From Mastigamoeba balamuthi (taxonomy: Eukaryota; Evosea; Mastigamoebida; Mastigamoebidae), in the NCBI GenBank assembly GCA_902651635.1, contig CACRSC010000048.1, forward strand, positions 149,653 to 173,236: 23,584 nucleotides of DNA. Reading direction: 5' to 3'. Position numbers and translations under genes: made by a program. Under the pieces are notes generated by a model. It did no database searches, was not told the origin of the DNA, and saw nothing but the letters and a program-made list of their open reading frames with translations. Positions 1 to 8,884 of the stretch are shown here, piece by piece; within the stretch, counting starts at the first letter, position 1; each line of letters begins with the position of its first letter.

Positions 1-2591
1 CTTGCTCCTTGGGCTGCAGTGGTGGTACACAGACAACAGCAGTTCTGCTATCATCTCGTACTTGATGTGCAGCATCGAGGAGCGGTACAACTCCTCTGTT
101 CTGTCAACTGGCACGCAGACGAAGGTCGCGTTAAGGCTGTCCAGGAAGGACTGTCGAGCTGCTGGGGTCAGGAAGTGGACTACGAGGTCGTAGTGGATCT
201 TCTTGTCCTTCTCCTGTGGCTCAAAAACGTTCTTGTTCTCCAGGAACAGCGGTATCACCAGAGTTGAGAACCACCTTCTCTTGAGTCTGGTATTCGAAGG
301 CAGCGGAGGCGGATTCTGCGGTAGAACAAGGCTGACCTGACCCGTGTGGCTCGGACATACGCTCACAACTGCGCACTCTGATCCGACTGTTAGGAACAAC
401 AAATGAAAATGAACGGACCCTCTGGGTTCAGTAGCGCTATCGCTTGGCTGAGAACAGTGTTCTGCTGCTGGTGCATGGCGACAACAAGAAGGTTCGGTTG
501 GTACAGCTCGTGGATGGCTGTCCACCTGGTGCTCAGTGCCGATATGTTGGTGAAGCAGAGGTTCAGGGTTGCCAAGAACCTCTGAGCAATCAGTTTATAG
601 ACCTGCGGGGCTGAGTTCTAAGTACAGTAAATAAAGGAGTAATCAGACCTCGGCTGGGTAGAGGGCCTTGTTCCAGTTCAGCCTCTTCTTTTCCGACGGG
701 TCAGCCAGCACAATCTCCTTCTCTATCACGGCGGACGCAATGTCGACTTCCTCCGTAGTCTTTAGGCTTTCCCACATCACCGCAATTGTCACTGGGCCCC
801 AGCCCCACATGGTGTCTGCAGTAGGGGCATCCTCGCAGTCCATGAATCTGCCCTGCTGCAGGGCTGACCGGAGAACCTCAAGTTGTGTGCCGGAGAACGA
901 CGATTTTTTCTGAGAAGCCATGTCTATGGCCCTCATCACAGTCTTGACCTTTTCGAACAAACCAGCAGCTGTCTCCATGGCACTGTACAGCAGGCGGGTT
1001 TGCTTCCTTGTCAGGTGGCTCCCCAGCACCTTGCTGCAACAAATGTGAGTTAAATGTGAGTTGTACAGTTATCGCCGGCGATAACCTGACGAAGGACAAG
1101 ACAGCCTCCACAGAGTGCTTCCACAGGGATGACATCTCGAACGAGGTGATCGAGACAGTGTCGATGCCAGGGATCTTGCTGACCTCGTCAAACAGCTTGT
1201 TCTGGTCCTCTGCTCTCCACTCGATGATCTTCGTTGCGATCAGGGATATCTTTTTGCAGTTCTGCTCGGACTTGAAGAAGTCATTGTACAGCTAGTATGC
1301 TGTGAGAAGCCGTTGTGTGCACAACTTGCACTCACTGCTCCCTTGCTCTGAAGCATTGCGACTATGTACTTGTCCGTTGCTGCCTTGCGCTTTGACTCCA
1401 AGCTCTTTTCCTGCCGCCCGGATACACCTCTCGACTTGCTGCTCTTCTGGTCCTGCTCGTTTTCCATCCTTCTTGAACCGGCTTCCACGATTGCCTCAAC
1501 AGCCTCTCCGTGCATCGCAGAGCAGATCATTTGAGTAGCCCACTTGACGTAGGTGAAGAAGTGGTCCGGGGCATGCGTGTGCGCGGTCGCCTGAAGTCCG
1601 CGCGACAGTGCAAGGATCTGGTCATCAACGAGAACAACGTCAGCCATCACAATCTCCATGACTACGACCTCGCCCATTATCTCTTTCCTACGCACAGTTA
1701 AGTTTTATCGCCGGCGATAAAAATGCACATATCCGGGCGAGAAGCAACAAGACGCCATGTGTTGCCATCCAGGCACATGTACCACACTTCGTCAAATGGT
1801 GGTACAGTGAAATTGACGGCCTCTCCAGGTCCCTTGGTGTACGCAACAGCCCTGCTGCGGATACGGGAGACGTTCTTCTTGTCCGGGGCCCCGATCTCCA
1901 GAACTACTACCCGGCTAGCGAACCTTGTCCACCCACGGGACTTGATTTGTTCGGCGAGCATGGCCACTCGCAAGGAGTCTGCATCCCTTTGCAAACCCCG
2001 GTTTTTGCTATGGTCAAAATTGCACAAAAGTAGTATAAATTCCGGTTGAAAACTGTGTTTTAAACAAGAAAAATGAGCTGAAAACACGAAAATCAGTGAA
2101 AAAGTGAGGTTTTACCAAAATCTAGAAAAGTGAGAAAATGGGTACTTACCATTGTCGATGTGGTCCCAGCGGACAATCCCCCAAGTGGAAGCCCCACCCT
2201 CCGGAATTGCGGGGATGTCTCCGACTTGGTAGGGGACCGTTATCGCCGGTACACTCAGGGTTAGTGCGATGCCAAACAGCTTTGGCTGGACTACCGCTCC
2301 CTTTGTGTCGATTGCCCCCTTGGTCTCTTTAAGGAGAAGTGTTAAGACAAAATAAGACTTTGAGACAATACCGGTTACAGAGTCGGGGAAGAGCAGCGGA
2401 AGTAGTCGGCGGTTGAAGTTGTTCTCCGCCTCCGTCACAGCTATGCGGCTTTGCTCGATGCTCTTCCGCACTTCCTTCGCCTGCTCATCTCGCTCCTTCT
2501 TCCTTTCCTCCTTCTTCTTCTCCGAGGCTTCCTTCTTTTGTTCTGCCTCTATTGTGAAGAAGGACTCTCCCTTCTTCTTCCCCTTCTTCAT
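1..2591 (-). CDS. Multi-exon gene of unknown function, 3' part beyond the left edge
   Basis: I do not recognise the family. The inferred coding exons on the minus strand are 2591-2372, 2326-2150, 2077-1729, 1687-1336, 1291-1086, 1033-649, 617-419 and 386-1. They sum to 758 codons with no stop, and all seven junctions keep frame, which is strong support for the model. Introns are 31-72 nt, all GT...AG. The start is the ATG at 2591, since an in-frame TGA lies just upstream; an upstream exon joined in another phase is possible. The N-terminus (about residues 1-55) is a Lys/Glu-rich charged segment, probably coiled coil. Later parts are mixed alpha/beta-like, with a second basic Gln/Lys/Ser stretch near 1440-1370. 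I see no signal peptide or membrane segment. It is divergent from the transposase-like gene at 3110-5864 and shares its intronic palindromes, so both may belong to one mobile element. The 3' splice site of the third exon (2077) is the least certain. Confidence 0.72.
1069..1084. repeat. Palindrome copy 1, inside an intron
   Basis: TTATCGCCGGCGATAA, extended to an 18-bp perfect palindrome (1068-1085). It sits in the 52-nt minus-strand intron 1034-1085. The GT that opens the palindrome is itself the splice donor, after an exon ending in AG. Confidence 0.9.
1705..1720. repeat. Palindrome copy 2, inside an intron
   Basis: Perfect core with symmetric T/A arms (20 bp, 1703-1722). It lies 6 nt inside the donor of the 41-nt minus-strand intron 1688-1728. 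A yeast-like branch sequence CTTAAC and the acceptor GCGTAG follow it. Confidence 0.9.
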
Positions 2592-2632
2592 CTGGTTGTC
2601 TCCGACTGTTTCCGGATGAGATCAGTCTATTG

Positions 2633-2648
2633 TTATCGCCGGCGATTA
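2633..2648. repeat. Palindrome copy 3, upstream of the left gene
   Basis: TTATCGCCGGCGATTA; one arm base differs, and the 12-bp core ATCGCCGGCGAT is intact. It lies about 42 bp upstream of the left gene's ATG, possibly inside a short 5'-UTR intron. Confidence 0.85.
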
Positions 2649-2705
2649 GAATGTGTAGCATTAACAAAGACTGAACAGCGTTGCGCAAACCATTATTACT
2701 CATCA

Positions 2706-2731
2706 ATACTTTATCGCCGGCGATAAAGTAT
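2706..2731. repeat. Palindrome copy 4, longest form (26 bp)
   Basis: The core at 2711-2726 is extended by complementary arms (ATACT on the left, AGTAT on the right) to a perfect 26-bp palindrome. The arms are complementary, not direct repeats, so this looks like a dyad-symmetric site or hairpin and not an insertion with a target duplication. Confidence 0.9.
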
Positions 2732-2743
2732 GCAGACATTCAG

Positions 2744-2807
2744 CTGCAATACTACCATAAAATACTTGTGAATAATAACAAGCATCTTATCGCCGGCGAT
2801 AACTTAC
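2744..2807 (-). other. Intron upstream of the left gene, carrying a palindrome
   Basis: On the minus strand this 64-nt segment starts with a perfect GTAAGT donor whose last T begins the palindrome TTATCGCCGGCGATAA. It ends in a TTGCAG acceptor. It lies upstream of the first assigned ATG (2591), so it would be a 5'-UTR intron or lie between short upstream exons. Two more palindromes (2633-2648 and 2711-2726) lie between it and the ATG and may sit in further short introns, for example a GT...AG segment ending in CAATAG just before 2628. Confidence 0.55.
2787..2802. repeat. Palindrome copy 5, inside an upstream intron
   Basis: Perfect 16-bp core, starting at position 6 of the GTAAGT-type intron 2807-2744 (minus strand). 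Confidence 0.9.
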
Positions 2808-2828
2808 TTTAGTCTCTCACAAAGGTGT

Positions 2829-2844
2829 TTATCGCCGGCGATAA
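2829..2844. repeat. Palindrome copy 6, in the divergent promoter
   Basis: Perfect core, 18 bp with arms (2828-2845). It lies about 27 bp from the CRE-like array at 2871-2904 and I place it in no intron. Confidence 0.88.
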
Positions 2845-2870
2845 AACTAAACAACAAAGATATTTATTGA

Positions 2871-2904
2871 TGACGTCACGTTTTACGTCACGTTTTACGT
2901 CACG
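2871..2904 (+). promoter_or_regulatory. CRE-like tandem array (TGACGTCA plus two ACGTCACG)
   Basis: A full CRE/bZIP consensus TGACGTCA at 2871-2878 begins an array in which ACGTCACG recurs three times at a 12-bp period, separated by TTTT. Equal spacing close to one helical turn suggests side-by-side binding of bZIP-type factors. The family assignment rests only on the octamer. Confidence 0.45.
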
Positions 2905-3077
2905 CGCGAGATATTTTAAGATTTTATTCATTTTGTAAGTCTTCCTGTAGGAGTGAAGTGCCGTACGTTGACTTTGACGTCCACCTGCTACTTGAAGGGT
3001 TAGTTATAATAATGAATCTATTTTAATATCTTTAGATATTTCTAATATCTAATAATATCTAGATATTCTAACTCTTT

Positions 3078-3093
3078 TTATCGCCGGCGATAA
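3078..3093. repeat. Palindrome copy 7, just upstream of the transposase-like gene
   Basis: Perfect core with T/A arms giving 22 bp (3075-3096). It lies 16 bp before the ATG at 3110. In RNA it could form a stem of about 9 bp with a CCGG loop in the 5' UTR. Confidence 0.88.
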
Positions 3094-3109
3094 AAACACC
3101 CACCTGCAC

Positions 3110-5864
3110 ATGAATACCTCGGGTAACATTTTCTCTACTATTTTACTACTTCTGATTATATTCGAAGCGCCTCTTCCTCTGCCGCCAGTTGCGTACCGTA
3201 CCATCACTGCGGCAGCCTGTCCCGTAGTCCAGCTCGCCGGGAATCTTCCCCCAGCAACACGGGACCTGTGCTGTAGCCCGGAGTATGCAGAGGCTGTTCG
3301 CTTGCTGCGCTCCAATCTACCCTCACTAACGCTCTCGGATGCCTTCGAGTTCCCACCAACAAGTGACGCACCCGGTCTTGCCCTTCGTGCGTTCTATCGC
3401 CGGCGATAAAACTCTAACCATAATTTCAGAGGCCCTCGAGGGCATTTATGACATCAATCGCTATCACCAAGTCCTTCTTACACGCGCTCACACCAATCGG
3501 CTTCGCCTATCTGCCGAAGATGTAGCAGATGATCCAGATCACTTTGTGATTCGCCGCCAGCTGAAGAAGCTGCAGAGCGACTCTCTGCTAGACGACCTGG
3601 TCAACATGATGCTTAGGTCATGTTGCACCTTCTTCTGCACCCTGCGCCTTGCTCCTCTCACAGTCATAGAGCTCCGAAGGTTCTGGCTCTCAATGTCCAC
3701 TGCAGAGACAGCATCTGCGCTATTCAGCCAGTCACAATACAGACAGATCTGGTCCGGTCTTACAATGTATCCAGTAGACCCACAGCGGACCACATACGTT
3801 TGCCTCAATGGCTTCGTCGCTATCACTGGACTGTCACGCAACACGTGCATATCCCACTTTCGTTCGGATTCCATTGAGTACAAGCTTATCGCCGGCGATA
3901 GTCTGACTTTTCATTCCAGGCCCAATCCTATGATTTCAGTTGCCCTCAAGAGCTCTCTCATCCGCTCTTACATCGCCTCCAACGTTGTCACACAGGGCGA
4001 CTTCCGCCCCGAGTCCGAACTCATCGCCAATCACCAGCGCGTATATCTACTCACGGGCCAATCACGTGTCTGCTTCTGGATAGACTTGCTCAGCGACCTC
4101 ATGGTTCAGGGTATGCCCGTCGACAGCTTTCCCAGTGTCATTCTGTTTTATCATGTGTGGCGGAACGATTTCCCTTGGCTCAAATGCCTAAGTAGAAAGG
4201 GAGATCACCGGGTCTGTCAGCAGTGCGCCCAGTACTGGGACAGCCTTCTTAATTCAGATGACCTTATCCGCCTCGCTGCCCTCCATGAAGACCAGAGGCG
4301 GCATCGCAATGACTTTAAAAACGAACGCACATTTGTCAACCAGCAGGTGATCAAGTGCCGAGCAGACGCTGCCAATTGTTGGTGCTTGATCATAGACGGC
4401 ATGACTGCACCCACTCTCCCGTGTCTCCGCCAGAACTACAGCAACTGGAGCAGCCTACAGCGCCCCTCCCTTCTGGTGATGGGGGTGTTGGACTTTACGT
4501 TTCACTCGGTGAAGTACTGCCTCTCCATGTCTGGCCTTTGGCCCAAGAATCAGGACCTTGTCTGCACTACTCTGCTGATGCACATAGTAGAGCATCTGAG
4601 GCAGCATCCCACGTTCCGCCCTCGTAGCCTGACCCTAGTGCTGGACAACCCAGAGAACCAAAACAAGAACAACGTGGTCATGGCCACCCTGGGCTTCCTG
4701 GTGCACTGCGGGTTTGTTGATGAAGCGTTTGTTTACTACCAGCTTACTGGCCACACACACAACGAGCTGGACCAGTGCTTCAGCAGCCCCTCCAAGTACT
4801 TCCGCCGCAACAACATCATGTCCATGCCAGAGGTGCCCGAGGTGTTCACCATCTCCTGGGCCAAGCGGAGCTTCCTGAAGCAGTTCAAAGTCCAGACGAC
4901 CTACCTCAATAGGTGTTACATGCTGGCCAGCTTCTTCGAGGCCTCTATCATCAACTACCCATCCCTGGGAGAGCTTCATGGATTCCACATCTACGAGGCT
5001 CTTATTGGTGGTGTTTCCCTGCCAGTTTACACATACCGCACGCGCAACTGGGGCCACGAGTGGTCAGAGACTGCCAGGCCCATTTTCTCCACGTTTCCAC
5101 CAGGGTCTGTTGTGATGCGGCACGAGGCCAACTGGGACTGGTTCGATAGGAATGCTGTGACAGCATTCCTGCAGCAGGGACGGCCGCAGTTTACTGCAGT
5201 ATCAGCTGCTTGGTGGCAGACTCTGCTGGACAGAGAGGACGTTCGCAGCCAGACCTTTGTTGATCCACTGGTACGTTTCGTTTCGTTTCTACTTTTGTAT
5301 CTCATTTTCCTTATCGCCGGCGATAAGACTGAGCAGGGCGACGATGTGTTCTCAACATCGTTTCTAAGGTCGCTTGAAGCACCACTGGACCCGAGCATTC
5401 TCTGTGCACCAGCGATTGCACCGTACCTCTCAATGGCCCTGAGACCTAAGAAGAAGGCACAGCTACCATCCTCGGATCCCGGGGATCAGCTGCTGCTTGT
5501 TGGGGGGCACCTCGCGGTGTTCAGGGGATCCATAGAGGGGCATCCCACATTCTGTGTAGTGCAGCGCATTGAGCAGGTGGGGCTGGTCCCGGCTAATTCA
5601 CTTGTTACTGTATGGGAGTCCCTGCGTGATAGCAGGTGGAACATAGAGCAACTGGGGCCGCACGCAGTGATATGCCGTTCCTGCATACTGATGAGCTACA
5701 AACCGACTTCTCGCAAGTCGCTGATAACGAGAAGAGGTACGCTTCAGCAGTGGGTGATAGCCAAGGCCAGTAAGTTTCTGGTATCATTAACATCTACAGA
5801 CACAGAGTTTATTCGGCCAGGTCAATTTGAGACCTGGCTCACATCACACTCTGGTTCACACTGA
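3110..5864 (+). CDS. DUF7869-like transposase-type protein, four exons
   Basis: Inferred exons are 3110-3386, 3430-3877, 3920-5270 and 5337-5864 (the last may begin at 5328 or 5334), giving about 867 aa. All junctions are in frame and the stop is TGA. The middle carries a C-x2-C motif (VCQQCAQYW), then IIDGMTAP (about residue 400), LDNPENQNKNN (about 483) and GHTHNELDQCFS (about 518). This series matches DUF7869-type proteins, usually mobile-element products with an RNase H-like fold; the aspartates are the likely catalytic residues. The C-terminal third shows no motif I know. The first intron (43 nt) must be removed to join the frames. The second (42 nt) and third (57, 63 or 66 nt) are multiples of three with no stop. 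The N-terminus is ambiguous: residues 5-20 look like a hydrophobic leader but may be a further 45-nt intron (3123-3167). Exact boundaries of any transposon are not visible. Confidence 0.8.
3394..3409. repeat. Palindrome copy 8, inside an intron
   Basis: CTATCGCCGGCGATAA, one arm base changed, 14-bp perfect centre. It lies in the 43-nt plus-strand intron 3387-3429, followed by a CTAAC branch-like motif and a TTTCAG acceptor. Confidence 0.88.
3886..3901. repeat. Palindrome copy 9, inside an intron
   Basis: TTATCGCCGGCGATAG, one arm base changed. It lies in the 42-nt plus-strand intron 3878-3919 (donor GTACAAG, branch-like CTGAC, acceptor TTCCAG). Confidence 0.85.
5311..5326. repeat. Palindrome copy 10, near the 3' end of an intron
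   Basis: Perfect core, 18 bp with C/G arms. Unlike the other intronic copies it lies at the acceptor end of its intron (5271 to 5327, 5333 or 5336), after a pyrimidine-rich stretch. Confidence 0.85.
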
Positions 5865-5875
5865 CACAAAGTCTA

Positions 5876-5881
5876 AATAAA
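5876..5881 (+). terminator. AATAAA polyadenylation signal
   Basis: Canonical AATAAA 12 bp after the TGA stop of the transposase-like gene, followed by T-rich sequence. This fits the 3' end of that transcript. Confidence 0.6.
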
Positions 5882-5947
5882 TCATTACTTTGGTGTTACA
5901 ATATTGTTCTCTTCCTCACTTGCTGTTCTTCTACTTTATTATTACCT

Positions 5948-5963
5948 TTATCGCCGGCGATAA
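5948..5963. repeat. Palindrome copy 11, past the 3' end
   Basis: Perfect core, 18 bp with arms. It lies 84 bp after the stop codon and about 66 bp after the AATAAA signal of the transposase-like gene. It is the rightmost copy in the window. Confidence 0.88.
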
Positions 5964-5964
5964 A

Positions 5965-6150
5965 TTTGTTCAAATTCGAACCGTGTTTTTTCATTTATCT
6001 CTGCCTTCTTTTTCTTGTTTTTCTGCCTCCAAATTCACCCTCATCCTTTTCAAATTATGATGTTCTTTTTTCTATCATCGTCTATTTCGTCATTGCTCTC
6101 TCTTTTTGTTACTTTTTGCTGTTTCCTGATTTTTCCTTTTTCAAATTTTA
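5965..6150. other. Pyrimidine-rich AT stretch, no gene
   Basis: The plus strand is strongly T/C-rich (long TTTT and CTTTTT runs). The short open frames here have only low-complexity Phe/Leu/Ser composition. I see nothing beyond a possible flank of the Tc1 relic that follows. Confidence 0.5.
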
Positions 6151-6360
6151 AACAGTTTTTAAAATTCGTTTTAACCTCTGTTTACAGTGAATCAAGGCAG
6201 TAAGAGAACGAGGGTTTGACTTACTAACTCTGGCCTTCAGAATGGCCCAAACATTTTCAATACCATTACAATCAGGGCTGCATGCTGGCCTGGGCAGAGT
6301 ATGTACAACCTGGTCATCCTTCCATTGGCAGAAGTTGTTATGGTTATAGGGCAGGTCTGC
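6151..6360 (-). pseudogene. Tc1/mariner transposase C-terminal relic
   Basis: Read on the minus strand, about 69 residues match the end of a Tc1/mariner DDE transposase. They include LPRPACSPDCNGIENVWAIL, the conserved block around the third catalytic acidic residue (E of IENVW), then a basic tail. An aspartate about 33 residues upstream is near the expected position of the second catalytic residue, but its usual neighbours are gone. No N-terminal helix-turn-helix half is visible. It sits beside the frameshifted plus-strand gene at 6541-8596 and is probably an old insertion. Confidence 0.65.
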
Positions 6361-6540
6361 TCTTCTGAATGAGGCAGGCAACTGAACTTGTGCAAGAGGA
6401 GGCCTAGCCACGGAAAAAGATGACAGGAAGGTGATAGGCTTGAAGGAAGAAGAGGTTATTACAGAGCGACCACCAAAGCCTCTGCTTTTCTTGTTTCTGG
6501 ATGTGATGATGGTGTCTGTTACAGGAACAGCTGACATTTC

Positions 6541-8596
6541 TAACTTCGTTTTTCTTTTGAACAGTCTTGCTTTTCCTGACCAGTGTGTGGAGGTCAAGTA
6601 CTGCCTGAAGATAGCACGGGCTTTCTATAACTTCATAGAGAGGGGACTCCACTACAGAAACCGGGCAGAGTTTGAGACTTGCATCAAGAAGATCTGCAAG
6701 CAGATCCACTCAAAGAAGATCACTGGAAAGCAGAAAAGAACACGGCAGGGAACGTAGAGAAGCAGTTCAACAGCAAGAAGATGAACCTGCAGACATTCCA
6801 GGAGTTGATCAAGCTATCGACAGGAATTGAAATTAAAGTTGGACAGGTCATTTGTTCTACTAATATTGTCAAACAAATCATACAGATCCAGGCCTGGTCG
6901 TTCCTTTGTGATCTCATCTGGAATGGCATCATGAAGTACATCAAAGCAATGCTCTCTGAGGGGTTCCGCGGGAAGCTTCATTGACTTCATCCATGTGTTT
7001 CCAGTTGCTCTCATTGTGATGGAGGGTATGCATCAGATCATCAGCTGGGTCGCTACTCAAATGGTACTTTTTTCATGCATTTTGTGATGGTATTTTTCTT
7101 GCATTTCACAATACCTCTCAAGTGTCGCTTTCATAATACCTCTTTACTGTCACTTTTTGACACTTCCATCTCTTATTTATTCTGATTTCTGCAGCCAATG
7201 ATGTTTGAGAAGCACAATGATCAGATAAAGCCAGAGAACTGGAAGAAGGTCAAGCTTCCCTATACTGCAATCTTTCCAGCCCATGATGTTCGAGTGCTGC
7301 TGGTGGTCGAGCACAGCAGTGAACAGGATGACTGCTACTGTAGGCCACACAATGCTCTATTCCCTGATAAGAGACCTCAAACAAGAAAAGTAAATTACTC
7401 TTGCTCTTTTCCACTAAATTTGTTCCAGGCAAATCCTCTCCAGGTCGAATGCAGATGAGGCATTCAGACTGCAGAGCAAGGCAGGATGGGATGAGCTGAT
7501 GCACTACAAGGACGCAAGCAGGCAGGCTAGGTTTCTCTCTTCCTCAGCAACAGCAGGGCAGCGCAAGTGCAAGGCCAAGGAGGTTGTTGTTTCCTCTTCC
7601 TCTAAGCCCGAGATGACGGAGTTCGATCTGATCTTCCTGGCAGAGTTGGAATCGAAAGGTGATGCCCAAACCGCCTCTGTACAGGGCTGCACACTGGGCC
7701 CAGGGACCAGCAGAGTTGCTGGTGGTAGGGCAGCTGTACGAGGCTACCCTTCATCTGGGAGACAGGAATACCACAATCACCATGTACTTTGGCAATGAGG
7801 CCAAAAACGTTAGCCTGTCATCCAGCTTTTATACTCACAGTGTTCTATAGGTCTTCTTCAGCGAATGGGACTTTGCCAGAGAGACCCGTGTGTGCTCTGC
7901 ACTGACTCAGATCTGGATGCAAGGAGGAGAGGTAGTCATTACTCTGAGGGGACTTCTGAAACGTAATGTGTCATTTGTTTTTATGTTAACTCATTTTTAT
8001 TTAGCTGTTGGATACCGTGTTCCCACAGCACCAGAAAATGTATCTGCAGAAGCAGTTGCAGCACAGGCAGCAGAGGCAGCCAGGGCAGTGGCAGCCAGAG
8101 CTGCAGAGGTAGCAATGACCTCAGAGGCATCAGAGACAGCAGAGGCAGCCAGGGCAGCAGCAGAGGCCGAGTCCACCTCTGCCTCTCAAAAAGATGAATA
8201 ATACAAAAGACTTTTTATCTTTGTTTCTCTTTTTGATCAATATCATTTTTTCAGAGAAGAGACAGATAAAAGAGCTGGCTGAGCAAAGTCATGCCGAGGT
8301 ACATTTTTCCTGTATTATGTGTATTAAAATAAGCATAGATACAGGCCAAGCAGGCCAGAGCAAGTGAGCAGAGTGCTACGAGCAATTCGGACGACTCTAG
8401 TGAAGAAGGTGATGAAGGTGATGAAAGTAAAGAGTCTTTAGCAGGATCGGAAACAAAAACCAGTTGTTCACACTAATTTATTCTGATGCATTTTTCTCAG
8501 AGAAATCCAGAGCTCCACAGAGGTCCCGCCCCCTGCCAGAAAAGCCCAGTCCTCAGCCAGGAAATCTGCTCCAGCAAAGTCCAAGAGATCCTGAAC
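6541..8596 (+). pseudogene. Frameshifted multi-exon gene with Ala/Glu-rich and basic tail
   Basis: Unidentified. Coding blocks appear between clear short introns: about 6846-6884 (39 nt, TACTAAT branch), about 7072-7195, about 7390-7428, about 7961-8022 and others. Blocks include one with IARAFYNFIERGLHYRNRAE, one around WSFLCDLIWNGIMKYIKAML, and one with GQLYEATLHLGDRNTTITMY. Frame breaks are needed near 6735 (an A-rich run), near 6970 and near 7660. The last exons encode an Ala/Glu/Ser-rich segment (about 8040-8190) and a Lys/Ser/Ala tail ending in TGA at 8594-8596. The frameshifts favour a pseudogene, though unrecognised splice sites could explain some. A poly-Ala C-terminus is shared in style with the right-edge gene. 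Function unknown. Confidence 0.5.
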
Positions 8597-8759
8597 CTCG
8601 CCTGCCAAAGACATGAGAAGCAGCAACAGTCAAGCAGTAACCTTTGTTGGTTTCAGTAAACAAAAAGAAGAGAGGAGATATCATCATCTTAAGTGAAGCT
8701 CAGCACTTCCTTTTGCGTGTTGTACGTGCCTTACTTTGACTTAGTTTTTCTCATTTTTG

Positions 8760-8826
8760 AAATGTCATTTTAAGACAACTTTTTACTTTTGCTTTCTTCA
8801 AAATGTCGTTTTAAAACGACTTTTTA
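8760..8826. repeat. 26-bp imperfect direct repeat, second copy a palindrome
   Basis: Two copies of a 26-bp unit start at 8760 and 8801 with about 3 differences. The second contains the perfect palindrome GTCGTTTTAAAACGAC (8805-8820); in the first the symmetry is broken. It lies at the boundary between the AT-rich block and the GC-rich ABC transporter remnant. It could be a transposon end or a factor-binding site. Confidence 0.6.
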
Positions 8827-8884
8827 AGAGTTATTTTGAAACTGGAAAAATGGTACGTTTGGCTGCAAAGACAAATCTTAATCT

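Larger units (their letters stand above)
2592..3109. promoter_or_regulatory. Divergent intergenic/promoter region with five palindromes
   Basis: This gap separates the start of the minus-strand gene from the start of the plus-strand transposase-like gene. It is AT-rich and holds five of the eleven palindromes, a CRE-like tandem array (2871-2904), an AT-rich patch of repeated AATATCT/AGATATT words (about 3010-3070) and at least one probable 5'-UTR intron. The shared symmetric sites between divergent genes are what one expects of a bidirectional promoter bound by a dimeric factor. That is inference. Confidence 0.5.

Noticed and set aside
2240-2249. Half palindrome TTATCGCCGG in the left gene
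   Set aside because: Only one arm is present and it lies in a well-supported exon (VPAITVPYQ). Not counted as a copy.
4635-5057. Long minus-strand ORF opposite the transposase-like gene
   Set aside because: Antisense shadow of a well-supported exon. Its composition mirrors the sense codons and it has no motif of its own.
1069-5963. Palindromes as a CRISPR-like array or prokaryotic repeat
   Set aside because: Spacing is irregular (tens of bp to 1.4 kb) with coding exons between copies. The surroundings are spliced eukaryotic genes.
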